NCBI GenBank assembly: GCA_026397915.1
Contig: JAPLTX010000059.1
Coordinates: forward strand, 186,001 to 250,000
DNA: 64,000 bases
DNA from: Verrucomicrobiota bacterium
GTDB taxonomy: Bacteria > Verrucomicrobiota > Verrucomicrobiia > CAIQCK01
Direction: 5' to 3'
Within the stretch, counting starts at the first letter, position 1. Every line of letters begins with the position of its first letter. Both the position numbers and the translations under genes were made by a program. The notes beneath the pieces are model-generated. The model was not told the origin of the DNA, did not search any database, and saw nothing but the letters and a program-made list of their open reading frames with translations. Below are positions 1 through 9,118 of this stretch, piece by piece.

Positions 1-1
1 G

Positions 2-1063
2 TCCAAGTTGCTGATTTCCGTGCCTGCGGTCGCGGGCAATTATTTTGTTCAGGCAGTCCACCCGGCAGGCGGGAAACCATCGCTGCCATCCGAAAAGGAG
101 CGCGTGCTCGCGGACGACACCACTGGTCTCCGTCTGGGCATCGCGAAGTGGCATGATGGACGCAAGGCCGCCCTCAGCATCCGGTTTGATGACTCCCATC
201 CCACGCATTTGACCAAGGCCATGCCCATCCTTCGCGAGTATGGCTTCCGCGGCACCTTTATGATCAACCCCGGCGCTTCGGAGCCGGGTGGCCGGCGTCG
301 TTCAGGCTTCGAGGCGCATCAGGCAGAATGGCAGGCCGCCGCGCGCCAAGGGGATCACGAGTTCGCCAATCACTCGGCACACCATCGTGGCGCCGTCGGC
401 GATGACGACATGGAGGCTGAAATCGGCGAGGCCGCGCAGGCCATCTGGAAGCTGACGCCAGGCAAGAGCAAACTCATGGCGCTGAACCTCGGTGGTGGCA
501 CCCGTTGGGAAACCACGCGGACCTTGCGCTACTATTTGGAGAAATACCACCAGTTCGACGCCTCGCAGAACTCCACTGGCATGGACGACTCGTATGGCAA
601 TCGCGTCGCCAACTTCCGCCGCATTCTGGAGCAGCATCTTTCACGCGGTCTCTGGTGCCGCATCCACTACCACTGCATCGGTGACGGCGGGGCCAGCAGC
701 GAAGCGAACTTCCGCGCCGCGTTGGATGTCGCCAAAGAGCACCAGTCGAAGCTCTGGATTGCCGGCATGGCGGACATCCACAAATATCAATCGGAGCGCA
801 GCGCCTCGAAACTGAAGCTTCAGCAATCAGATTCCAAGCGCCTCACCTTTGAGTTCATCTGTCAGACTGACGCCGCACTCTTTGACCAACCGCTCACCCT
901 TGAAGTCACGCATCCGCAATCGTTGGATGCCAGCCGTCTCAAAGTCAAAGATGCCCAAGGCAACGTCATTCCGCTGCGCACCGCGCCGGTGGAAGGCGGA
1001 TCCGTGTTGCGCTTCGACGTAGCACCGCGCACTGCCGTGTATTCCATCGAGATGACGCGATGA
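2..1063 (+). CDS. Polysaccharide deacetylase (NodB-like), 5' partial
   Basis: The reading frame is open to the left edge, and the first start-like codon (TTG at 8) has no convincing ribosome site, so the gene probably begins outside the window. At roughly residues 50-85 the NodB fold is recognisable: RFDDSHP (family metal-binding and catalytic Asp-Asp) followed by GFRGTFMINPG. A later ANHSAHHRG segment fits the metal-binding His motif. Family members remove N- or O-acetyl groups from chitin, peptidoglycan or xylan. The C-terminal 90 residues look like a small beta domain. It overlaps the next gene's most upstream start by 4 nt (ATGA), which suggests one operon. The substrate cannot be read from sequence. 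Confidence 0.85.
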   Translation, partial: SKLLISVPAVAGNYFVQAVHPAGGKPSLPSEKERVLADDTTGLRLGIAKWHDGRKAALSIRFDDSHPTHLTKAMPILREYGFRGTFMINPGASEPGGRRRSGFEAHQAEWQAAARQGDHEFANHSAHHRGAVGDDDMEAEIGEAAQAIWKLTPGKSKLMALNLGGGTRWETTRTLRYYLEKYHQFDASQNSTGMDDSYGNRVANFRRILEQHLSRGLWCRIHYHCIGDGGASSEANFRAALDVAKEHQSKLWIAGMADIHKYQSERSASKLKLQQSDSKRLTFEFICQTDAALFDQPLTLEVTHPQSLDASRLKVKDAQGNVIPLRTAPVEGGSVLRFDVAPRTAVYSIEMTR

Positions 1064-1077
1064 GCCAAGACATATCC

Positions 1078-2520
1078 ATGAAACACACCGCGCTGTCCCT
1101 CCTTGCCGCACTGTTGCTGTTTCCGCTCGCTGCATCGCAGGCTGCGGAACTCAAAGCGGGGGCCGCAGTCGCGGTTGTTGACATCGCGCAGGCGCAGACG
1201 CACGAGCAGCGGACGCATGCTCCGTCGGTCGCTGACTATCCTTCGATTCAAGAGGCCATCCGCGCCAACCCCGGACGGATGGTTTATGTGCCAGCCGGGG
1301 ATTATGCGATTTCGGGGAAGATTCACATCGGTCGGCAGGGCGGAGGGCTTTTTGGGCCTGGCCGCATCCGGCAGACCAATCCCGGACAGCCGATCCTCGT
1401 CATCGAGGGCGCGACAGGGGCGCAAATCCGCGATCTCACCTTGATGCGGCCCGAAGGCAAGACCGACACGCTGACCGAAGGTGTGCTGGCGATCAACTGC
1501 CGCGATCTGGTGCTGGAAAACCTGCAAGTGCTCGACAACCGCACCCGCACGGCCGCCATCGAACTGCGCGACTGCTACGCGAGTCAGGTTTACAACTGTC
1601 TGGTTCGGAATTACCAGTGCGTCTCGGTTGACGACCGAACGAGCGAGAAAGACAACGCGGGCTACGCGTTCAAGTGCCTCATCGGCACGGGTATTACCCT
1701 CAAGGACTGCCGCGGCACCCTGATCCAGGGCAATCGCGTGATCGAGCAGCATCTCTTCCCGACCCCCGAGGCCAAGAAGACTTTCCACCTCGGCGACTTC
1801 ACCAAGAAGAACCGCGTGAGGGGCCGCTTCGCCAAACAAGAGGACTGGGACCGCGACTATACCGACAACTGGCACCAGGCGACCGGCATCCACGTCGCTT
1901 GCCCGACAACCACGGATTTTACGCAAGTGCTCGGTAACTACGTGGAAAACTCGGGACAGGGATTCGACATCCACGCCGATCACGTAATCGTCGCGCAGAA
2001 CATCGTCAAGGATACCATGGTCGGTATGAAGGCCATGCACGGGTCACGGAACGTCCTCATCGTAGGCAATCAGTTTTCACAGAACGACCTGTGGAGCATC
2101 CTCCTCCAGCCCGGCGCCGCCTCGCACGCGGCCTCGCCAGCGCAAGACAGCAAGCAGGCAGCGGAGGCCAACGTGGACGGTGGCTCGATAGTTGCCAATA
2201 ATATCATTTCGGATTTTGGCTATGGTCGCTGCCATTGGATGAGGGCCGGCGACGCCCACGGCATCCCGATTCGCTTTGAAGCCGGCCAGACGGAGAAGAA
2301 CCCACCGCTAACCGATGTCATCATCCAAGGCAACCTCGTCTATAATTCCGGCCGCGACGGAGTCCTGATGGATGGCGCAGTCAAAGTCCTTCCACCGCGC
2401 TACACCTACGCTGTGCATGTTGCGACCGAAGGTTACGCTCCGCCGAAGGGACTGCATTTTTCCAACAACCTCCTGCACCCGGGAACGAAGGGTGTCTCCA
2501 ACGTGGATCTCAAGCCATAG
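1078..2520 (+). CDS. Secreted right-handed beta-helix (pectate-lyase-like) protein
   Basis: I start at ATG 1078 because it opens directly into a signal peptide (MKHTALSLLAALLLF, cleavage near ASQAAE); an in-frame ATG at 1060 overlaps the previous stop. After a short leader the sequence enters PSIQEAIRANPGRMVYVPAGDY, typical of the first coil of pectate lyase superfamily helices, followed by repeated short beta strands with Asn/Gly turns (VIVAQNIV, VLIVGNQF, VIIQGNLV). Such proteins are glycan lyases, epimerases or hydrolases acting outside the cytoplasm. The active site is not assignable. Residues 25-40 (AELKAGAAVAVVDIA) resemble the start of the downstream ceramidase-like protein rather than a beta-helix. 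Confidence 0.8.
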   Translation: MKHTALSLLAALLLFPLAASQAAELKAGAAVAVVDIAQAQTHEQRTHAPSVADYPSIQEAIRANPGRMVYVPAGDYAISGKIHIGRQGGGLFGPGRIRQTNPGQPILVIEGATGAQIRDLTLMRPEGKTDTLTEGVLAINCRDLVLENLQVLDNRTRTAAIELRDCYASQVYNCLVRNYQCVSVDDRTSEKDNAGYAFKCLIGTGITLKDCRGTLIQGNRVIEQHLFPTPEAKKTFHLGDFTKKNRVRGRFAKQEDWDRDYTDNWHQATGIHVACPTTTDFTQVLGNYVENSGQGFDIHADHVIVAQNIVKDTMVGMKAMHGSRNVLIVGNQFSQNDLWSILLQPGAASHAASPAQDSKQAAEANVDGGSIVANNIISDFGYGRCHWMRAGDAHGIPIRFEAGQTEKNPPLTDVIIQGNLVYNSGRDGVLMDGAVKVLPPRYTYAVHVATEGYAPPKGLHFSNNLLHPGTKGVSNVDLKP

Positions 2521-2616
2521 CATCCGCACGGAAAACAAACTTACCCTCTGGAGACGGATTCCGTGCTTGAGGCTGCGGGAGGCAGTGCTACGCTGCGGCG
2601 AGGACTTCAACAATCT

Positions 2617-4746
2617 ATGAAGACACGAATCACTCTACTCATGCTGGCCTCCCTGCTGTTGTCTCCGCTCGCTCCACTGCACGCCGCCGAATTCAAGGCG
2701 GGCGCCGCCGTTATTGACATCACACCGCCGAAGCTGCCGGTGTTGGTCAATGGCGGCATGACCAGCCGTTCCGTGGACAAGATCAAGACGCCCATCCATG
2801 CGCGAGCCATCGCACTGAGCGACGGCAAGGAGCAGATCGCCATCGTCGTTGTTGACACCTGCATGATGCCACGACCATTGCTGGATGAAGCAAAGGCCAT
2901 TGCCGAGAAACGGACCGGCATTCCGGCGAACCGCATGTTGATCTCGGCCGTCCACGCACACAGCACGCCGTCGTCCATGGGCTGCCTCGGCACGGATGCC
3001 GACGAAAACTACGTGCCGTTCCTGCGCGACAAGCTCGTCGAGGCCATCGTGGCGGCGCAGGCCGCGCTGGTGCCGGCACGCGTCGGTTTCGCCAAGGGCA
3101 ATGCGGCGGAGTTCACCGCGTTGCGGCAGTGGATTCGTCGGCCGGACCGTATCAAGGAGGATCCATTCGGAAACATGACGGTCCGCGCGAACATGCACGC
3201 AGGAGCGAACTGGGACGATGCCACGGGCGAGGCGGGGCCGGAAGATCCAGACCTCTCGCTCATCTCGTTCCAAGCGCGCGACGGCCGGCCACTTGCCGTG
3301 CTCGCGAATTTCTCCATGCACTACTTTGGCGACAAGGACATCAGCGCGGATTACTTCGGCCTGTTCTGCGAAGATCTGAAACAACGCATCGCGCCCGAAA
3401 CCGCGCCGGGGAAGGCGGCGTTCGTCGGTATCATGTCGCATGGTTGCAGCGGCGATATCTGGCGGCGCGATTACACGAGACCGGAGAGCTGGGACGCGAA
3501 GCTGACGATTGATGACTACGCGAAGGGGCTGGTGGACATTGCGATGACCGCCTACAAGGGCATTCGCTATCGCGATGACGTGAGCCTCGCGATGGCCGAG
3601 CGGCGGATGACCTTGAATCTGCGCGTGCCCGACAAGCAGCGCCTCGAATGGGCGCAGCGCATTGTCGCCGCGATGGGCGACCGCTTGCCGAAGACGTTGC
3701 CGGAAGTCTATGCGCGCGAGCAGATTTTCCTGCACGAGAAGCAGAAGACGGAGGTCGTGACGCAGGCGTTGCGCATCGGCGACATCGGCGTTGCCACCAC
3801 GTCGTGTGAGACCTACGCCATCACGGGCCTGAAAATCAAAGCCGCCAGCCCGCTGCCGCACAACATGGTGTTTGAGTTGGCCAACGGCGGCGACGGCTAC
3901 ATCCCGCCGCCGGAGCAATATCTTTTCGGTGGCTACAACACCTGGCCTGCGCGTTCCGCCGGTCTCGAAGTCATGGCCGAGCCGAAAATCGCCGAAGCCG
4001 CCATCAGTCTGCTGGAGAAGGTCAGCGGTCAGCCGCGTCGTGAATGGAAGCTCAGCGACGGTCCCGCCGCGCGCGCGATTCTGGCGCTGAAACCCGCCGC
4101 CTACTGGCGCATGAACGAGTTCACCAGTCCGCACGCCGCCGACGCCACGGGCCACGGTCACGACGCAGTCTATGAGCGCGAGATTACCTACTACCTCGAA
4201 GGCCCGCACTCAAAGAGCTTTTGCGGCGAAGGCGAAGTGAACCGTGCGCCGCATTTCGTCGGTGGCCGGCTGCGCGCGCGGCTCGGTAGTCTCGGCGACC
4301 GTTACTCCGTCTCGATGTGGCTGTGGAACGGCATGCCGAACGACGGACGCGACGTCAGCGGCTGGTTCTTCTCCCGCGACCACGATCAAGGTCTCGGCGC
4401 GTTCGGCGACCATCTCGGCATCGGCGGCAAGAGCGGCAACACCGGGCGGCTCGTGTTCTTCCACGGCGGCGACCCGGCCACCGCGACCGCAGGCAACACC
4501 GTCATCCCCCGCTGGCAATGGCAGCACGTCGTCCTCGTCCGCGACGGCCAAGCCGTGCGCGTCTGGCTCAACGGCCAGCTTGAGATCGAAGCGAAAGCCG
4601 CCGCGAACTTCCCTGCCGGCCTCGACCAGTGTTTCTTCGGCGGCCGCAGCGATAACGACTCCAACTGGGAAGGCCGCCTCGACGAAATCGCGGTTTTCAA
4701 CCGCGCCCTGAGCGCCAAGGAAGTTGCGCGGTTGCTGGTGAAGTGA
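2617..4746 (+). CDS. Secreted neutral ceramidase-like protein with C-terminal LamG/ConA-like domain
   Basis: ATG 2617 gives a signal peptide (MKTRITLLMLASLLLSPLA, then LHAAEFKAGAAVIDITPP). Residues about 23-470 match the neutral/alkaline non-lysosomal ceramidase-like family: the N-terminal AGAAxxDITPP start, SAVHAHSTPSS (His pair expected for zinc), SMHYFGDKDISADYFG, and MSHGCSGDIW. Residues about 500-709 form a separate laminin-G/concanavalin-like beta sandwich (RYSVSMWLWNG, WQHVVLVRDGQAVRVWLNG, DEIAVFNRALS), a common carbohydrate-binding or adhesive module. Family ceramidases cleave N-acyl bonds of sphingolipids, but family members beside glycan genes in this type of bacterium may act on other amides. 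A paralog lies at 51093-52544. Confidence 0.85.
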   Translation: MKTRITLLMLASLLLSPLAPLHAAEFKAGAAVIDITPPKLPVLVNGGMTSRSVDKIKTPIHARAIALSDGKEQIAIVVVDTCMMPRPLLDEAKAIAEKRTGIPANRMLISAVHAHSTPSSMGCLGTDADENYVPFLRDKLVEAIVAAQAALVPARVGFAKGNAAEFTALRQWIRRPDRIKEDPFGNMTVRANMHAGANWDDATGEAGPEDPDLSLISFQARDGRPLAVLANFSMHYFGDKDISADYFGLFCEDLKQRIAPETAPGKAAFVGIMSHGCSGDIWRRDYTRPESWDAKLTIDDYAKGLVDIAMTAYKGIRYRDDVSLAMAERRMTLNLRVPDKQRLEWAQRIVAAMGDRLPKTLPEVYAREQIFLHEKQKTEVVTQALRIGDIGVATTSCETYAITGLKIKAASPLPHNMVFELANGGDGYIPPPEQYLFGGYNTWPARSAGLEVMAEPKIAEAAISLLEKVSGQPRREWKLSDGPAARAILALKPAAYWRMNEFTSPHAADATGHGHDAVYEREITYYLEGPHSKSFCGEGEVNRAPHFVGGRLRARLGSLGDRYSVSMWLWNGMPNDGRDVSGWFFSRDHDQGLGAFGDHLGIGGKSGNTGRLVFFHGGDPATATAGNTVIPRWQWQHVVLVRDGQAVRVWLNGQLEIEAKAAANFPAGLDQCFFGGRSDNDSNWEGRLDEIAVFNRALSAKEVARLLVK

Positions 4747-4854
4747 TTCATCATGTGTTCGGCAGGACGCGTGTGCCGTTTTTTCCGTGCGATCACGGCA
4801 CGGAACCGCTGGCCAGAAAGAAGCGTCTGGCCTACGATGGCGACATTGAGGTGC

Positions 4855-7122
4855 ATGAACATGAAACGAAACGTTCTCCTGCTTCCTGATGCTTCCCTGT
4901 TACTGCCTCCGCTGGCCACGACACTTCTCGTCGCAGGCATCGCTGTCTGGTTCGCCATGCCAGCCCGGTGCGACTCGCCCGCGCCGGCGTTGCAGACACA
5001 GGCCATCCTGGTGCTACCGACCCCCAAGCAGGTCCAGTTGCGAGCGGGGCGTGTGCTGCTCACACGCCGCGAATCCACCGGGCAACGGGGATGTTGCATC
5101 GTGGCGGGACCGGAGGCAGGTTTCGCAGCCGAAGTGCTCGCGCAACGACTCGGAGCGCCGGTAATGGTTACTCGCGCCCCGGAGAGCCTCGCGGTGAAGC
5201 TGCGTTTGGATTCCGATGCGCCGTTTGCAGCCAAGCTCGGCCGCGATGCTCGTGCGGAGGCCTATCGCTTGGAAGTGAGCAGCGGGGGCGTGGAAATCAT
5301 CGCCGTGGAACCTGAAGGTTTGTTGCGCGCGGCGGCGACGCTCTTGCAAATCCTCCATGTGGAGAAGGACGCAGTGTTTGTGCCTGAACTCACAATCACC
5401 GACTGGCCCACCTTCCGCTACCGCTGCGCCTCCGATTGGCTGATCAATGTAGAAATCAATCGCTGGTCTTACGACTGGGGTGATGGACGCCAGGCCTATC
5501 TCACCCGAATCAAGCGCAAGCTGGACCTGTGCTTCACTTACAAGATCAATGAGGTTTGGTTCGACGGATTCGGTTGGGACACGCAACGCAGCGAGGGCTA
5601 CGCGGATCTCATGCGAGAGTGCACCGGATACGCCCGGCAGCGTGGCATCAAGCTGACCTTCGCCGGTTACGGAGGCGGCTACGGGACTTCCTATCAAAAG
5701 TCGGAACTCTACCGCTACGGCTACTTTGGCCGGGCGCTGGTCAATCGGCGCCCCTATCCTGATGGTGTCGAGTATCTCTGCCGCGGCATGAGGCAAATCG
5801 AGCAAAGCCGGCGCTACGGCACCTGCCTGTCGAATGAAGCACTCCAGCAGGCGAAGCTGGATGAGATGAAGCGCTTCGTCGCCGCGGTCGAGCCGGGTTT
5901 CCTCTACATTCATGACATCGACACAGGGACGTATGCAGACAGCCAGAACAGTTGGCTCATGCGTTGTGACGAGTGTCGCAAACGATGGCCCAGTGACGAA
6001 CTCACCGATCCACGGGGCCAGGCCGGCGCCATGGCGGACTGGTGTCGTCAGATTCGCCGCACGCTCGACAGCGTCACGACCCGGCGTGGATACCGCGCAG
6101 CACGGGATCTCACGTTGATATTCACTTCTCCCCTTTACACGGAGTATTACGAAAAGGGACCGCCGGACCTTTGGCAGCGGGAGACGGACTACTTTTGTCT
6201 CATGAGCCGGCTGCTGGGGCCGGCGGCCGGCGTGGAGTTCGGGTTGCGTGAGCAGTTCTACCGGCCGGACGGCGGCAAGAAGATCGCTCATCTTCGAGCC
6301 GCTCTCGACCGGGTCGGCGCGGGACACGGCATTCACGTCATCGCGTTTGGTGGCGGCGACCACTACCTGAGCGATGACCTGGCCAATATCTCCGGCGCGA
6401 TGGCCCATTTCTACGACGGTGCAGAGGCTGTGTGCCTTTCCAACGGCGGTGTGCATGAGGAGCCAGTCCAGATTCTCAATGCCGAACAGCTTTGGGCCGG
6501 CAGCCTAGCCGGCTATCGCGAGGACCCGCCCGACGAAGCATCAGCCCAGAATCTCTTCCGCCGCATGGCCGCAGGGAAATACCGGCCAGCGGCTCTTTTT
6601 GGACCGGGCAGGCTCTTCGATCAAATCTGTCGCCGCCTCTGGGGCGAGACCGCCGGTCGTGCGATGTTCGATGCCTACATGACGGCCGGCGAAACCGGCG
6701 ACGGCCCTGTCAGCCGCGTGTGGTGGACGGTGACAAAAGAGGTGGCCAGGCTCCAAGCCACATCGACGCCCAAGGGGTTCCGCTGGGAAGACGAGCATGC
6801 CCGCTGGTTGCGGCGCTTGGCGACCACGGAGCAGGCGCTGGCCCATGCCCGGCGGGCTGCCGCGATGAGCGATCACGAGGATGTCCGCTGGTTTGCCCGT
6901 TGCCTGCTCGTGGGCGCGCATTTCTCCAAGTGTATGGCGTTATCCGTTCAGTTGCGTGTCCACGAGGAGGCCGCCACCCGTGCTCAACTGGCCAAGTCGC
7001 TGACCGAACTGGAGTCGCAGGTTGCTGCCGGCGGCGGCCTCGTCAAAACCGATCCCCTCGGCGGTGATCCCGGTTGCTGGATGGAAACGATCTCCAACTT
7101 GAGAAAGCTCAATGGGATCTGA
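4855..7122 (+). CDS. GH20-like (beta-hexosaminidase-fold) exported protein
   Basis: Start ATG 4855 (or 4861) precedes a hydrophobic leader (LLPPLATTLLVAGIAVWFAM). Residues about 45-170 look like the alpha/beta domain that precedes the catalytic barrel in GH20 and GH84 enzymes (LPTPKQVQLRAG, AYRLEVSSGGVEIIAVEPEG, GLLRAAATLLQIL). From about 175 on, the sequence WPTFRYRC leads into a TIM-barrel with KLDLCFTYKINEVWFDGFGW. GH20 enzymes use an Asp-Glu pair in an HxGxDE-type motif; the corresponding stretch here reads FLYIHDIDTGTY and has no Asp-Glu, so chemistry may differ or be lost. A helical domain follows. It sits 108 nt downstream of the ceramidase-like gene on the same strand. Confidence 0.75.
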   Translation: MNMKRNVLLLPDASLLLPPLATTLLVAGIAVWFAMPARCDSPAPALQTQAILVLPTPKQVQLRAGRVLLTRRESTGQRGCCIVAGPEAGFAAEVLAQRLGAPVMVTRAPESLAVKLRLDSDAPFAAKLGRDARAEAYRLEVSSGGVEIIAVEPEGLLRAAATLLQILHVEKDAVFVPELTITDWPTFRYRCASDWLINVEINRWSYDWGDGRQAYLTRIKRKLDLCFTYKINEVWFDGFGWDTQRSEGYADLMRECTGYARQRGIKLTFAGYGGGYGTSYQKSELYRYGYFGRALVNRRPYPDGVEYLCRGMRQIEQSRRYGTCLSNEALQQAKLDEMKRFVAAVEPGFLYIHDIDTGTYADSQNSWLMRCDECRKRWPSDELTDPRGQAGAMADWCRQIRRTLDSVTTRRGYRAARDLTLIFTSPLYTEYYEKGPPDLWQRETDYFCLMSRLLGPAAGVEFGLREQFYRPDGGKKIAHLRAALDRVGAGHGIHVIAFGGGDHYLSDDLANISGAMAHFYDGAEAVCLSNGGVHEEPVQILNAEQLWAGSLAGYREDPPDEASAQNLFRRMAAGKYRPAALFGPGRLFDQICRRLWGETAGRAMFDAYMTAGETGDGPVSRVWWTVTKEVARLQATSTPKGFRWEDEHARWLRRLATTEQALAHARRAAAMSDHEDVRWFARCLLVGAHFSKCMALSVQLRVHEEAATRAQLAKSLTELESQVAAGGGLVKTDPLGGDPGCWMETISNLRKLNGI

Positions 7123-7183
7123 GATCCACCATCAACGCAGGCATGTCCGCTTCGACGAAGAAAAAACTGTCGAAGATCCCATC

Positions 7184-8839
7184 ATGATCATGAAATCACT
7201 CTGTCTTCTCTCACTGGTTCTGTTGTCCGCGCTGACTGCGATGGCGGCAACTCCAACCAAAACACCATCTGTGCCTGAGTTGCCGAAAGTGGCTCTCATC
7301 GACGATTCGCTCACGGCTAGCTACGCGCCGCTCGTAACGAAGCGGTTGGCGGGCAAGGCTGTCGTCGTCAGCCCTGCGGCGAGCGGCGGAGATAGCGCGC
7401 AGGTGTTGGCGCATTTGGAGGAATGGCTCAAACGCGAGAAACCGTCCGTCGTGCATTTTAGTTGCAGGCCGGACGACCTCGCTCAGTATGAATCGAATCT
7501 CCGACAGATTGTCGCGCGCTTGCGGCGAGAGCCTTCCATCGCGGTGGTGTTCGCCAACACGTCGGAGGGCCGCCACGCCGACGTGAAGCGCTGCAACGCC
7601 ATCGCCACCGCTGTGATGCACGAGGCAAACATCCCGGTCCATGATTTGTCCGGCGCCGACCCCGAACGTCTCACCGAGGCCGTCGCGGATTGCGTGATGC
7701 GGCAATGGAGCGTGCTGCATTACTCAAAGTGGAATCCGTCGCACCCCGGCGGTCCCGAAGCCGCGGCAAAGTATCGCAAGGAAGAGGCTGAGCACGATGC
7801 GGAGGTGCCGGCGGCTTACAAGAATCTGCCGATTGGAAAGTTCAACGTGCCGGAAGACGCTGCGGCGTGGAGGAAACAGCGTCCGGCGGTGCTGCGCGCC
7901 GTGGTGGATTCGCTCGGCGACCTGCCGCCGCGACCCGCGAAGACCACGGCGCGCGTGGTGAGCCGCGAGTTGCGCCGCGGCTACACGCTCGAACGCGTCT
8001 CCATAGACAACGGCGTCGGCAACGACGTCAGCGCGCTGGTGCTGGTGCCGCAGAAGCGCCAGCGGCCCGCGCCCGCAATTCTCTGGCTGCATTCCTCCAC
8101 GCCCGACAAGAACGCGCTCATCACGCCCGGCAGCGATCCGGAGAGCATCGGCGAGGCGTTCGTCCGCAACGGCTACGTCGTGGTCGCGCCCGACGCGTGG
8201 TATTACGGCGACCGCGCCGAGAACGTCCCCAGCGGCCCGCGCGACATCTATCGCCGTGGCGTCATTCCCCACGCGGACATCACGCAGAACAGCCTCTTGA
8301 AACTGAACCTGTGGCTGGGCCGCACGGTCTGGGGCATGATGGTGCGCGACGACCAGATCGCGCTCGATTACCTGATCCAGCGCCCCGAGGTGGACCCGAA
8401 GCGCATCGGCGCCACCGGCATGAGCATGGGCAGCACGCGCTCGTGGTGGCTCGCCGCCGTGGACGAGCGCGTCGCCGCCACCGTCGGCGTCGCCTGCCTG
8501 ACGCGCTACGAAAACCTCATCCTCCACGGCAACCTGAAGGCGCACGGCCTCTACTACTTCACCTACGGCCTGCTGAAACACTTCGACACCGAGGGCGTCC
8601 TCGCGCTGCTGGCCCCGCGTCCGTTCCTCGCGCTGACCGGCGACATGGATTACGGCTCGCCCGTGGACGGCATCCGGGTCATCGAGGAAAAAGTCAGCCG
8701 CGTCTATCGCGCCGTCGGCGCGCCCGACCGGTTCAAGAGCATCGTCTATCGCGACACCGGCCACGTCTATACGCCGGAGATGCGCGCCGAAATGCTCGCG
8801 TGGTTCGAGCGGTGGCTGAAACCGGGCAATGCGAAATGA
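7184..8839 (+). CDS. Secreted two-domain esterase: degenerate SGNH domain plus alpha/beta hydrolase
   Basis: ATG 7184 (or 7190) gives a clear signal peptide (MKSLCLLSLVLLSALTAMA). Residues about 30-170 read like an SGNH/GDSL hydrolase (VALIDDSLTASYAPLVTKRL, later KPSVVHF and VVFANTSEG), but the canonical GDS is DDS and a C-terminal DxxH is not evident. Residues about 190-551 are an alpha/beta hydrolase of the acetyl-xylan-esterase/dienelactone-hydrolase type: ILWLHSS oxyanion strand, nucleophile elbow ATGMSMGST, acid in LTGDMDYGSP and His in DTGHVYTPEM. It is therefore probably an exported carbohydrate or carboxyl esterase with one working catalytic triad. It is the last gene of the first secreted-enzyme block. 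Confidence 0.8.
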   Translation: MIMKSLCLLSLVLLSALTAMAATPTKTPSVPELPKVALIDDSLTASYAPLVTKRLAGKAVVVSPAASGGDSAQVLAHLEEWLKREKPSVVHFSCRPDDLAQYESNLRQIVARLRREPSIAVVFANTSEGRHADVKRCNAIATAVMHEANIPVHDLSGADPERLTEAVADCVMRQWSVLHYSKWNPSHPGGPEAAAKYRKEEAEHDAEVPAAYKNLPIGKFNVPEDAAAWRKQRPAVLRAVVDSLGDLPPRPAKTTARVVSRELRRGYTLERVSIDNGVGNDVSALVLVPQKRQRPAPAILWLHSSTPDKNALITPGSDPESIGEAFVRNGYVVVAPDAWYYGDRAENVPSGPRDIYRRGVIPHADITQNSLLKLNLWLGRTVWGMMVRDDQIALDYLIQRPEVDPKRIGATGMSMGSTRSWWLAAVDERVAATVGVACLTRYENLILHGNLKAHGLYYFTYGLLKHFDTEGVLALLAPRPFLALTGDMDYGSPVDGIRVIEEKVSRVYRAVGAPDRFKSIVYRDTGHVYTPEMRAEMLAWFERWLKPGNAK

Positions 8840-9118
8840 ACCGGCTGCATGAATTCCATACGCTCATGGCTCTGGGCGCGGCAAAATCTCCGTGACCCGC
8901 ATCCTCCATGCGCTTAAACTGCGCGGCATGGCTAAGAAAGTGTCGCCATATCGTCCCGGCAAAAGACAAACTCACTTTGTCCTTTCGCCGGTTGATATGC
9001 GGCCCCTTGGCCCGCCCAACCCGCGCGCTGTCAATCACAACCGTCCAAGCCGTCCCGTTGGTCCTTTGCCGGCCAGTTTCGGTGAACAAGAATGTTAGGC
9101 CACTCGCCTCTCACAACT
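8840..9118 (+). other. Intergenic region leading into cassette-like block
   Basis: This 279-nt stretch separates the esterase gene from the first cassette-like gene. A 56-codon frame at 8928-9098 begins MAKKVSPYRPGK and ends inside the attC-like right end at 9094-9100. It has no ribosome site and I do not call it a gene. No integrase fragment, tRNA or clear promoter is visible. The only structured element is the attC-like end described separately. Confidence 0.5.
9014..9100 (+). repeat. Possible attC recombination site A (right end well formed)
   Basis: The right end reads TCGGTGAACAAGAATG followed by GTTAGGC at 9094-9100, which matches the classic attC right core (GTTRRRY). The layout resembles the right ends of two better sites downstream. 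A matching left core GCCCAAC lies at 9014-9020, but the internal arms pair poorly, so the left half may be decayed. The next gene starts 19 nt after the core, the same spacing as at the other sites. Confidence 0.4.

Noticed and set aside
862..2040. 392-codon minus-strand open frame
   Set aside because: Shadow of the deacetylase and beta-helix genes; no domain, no start signal.
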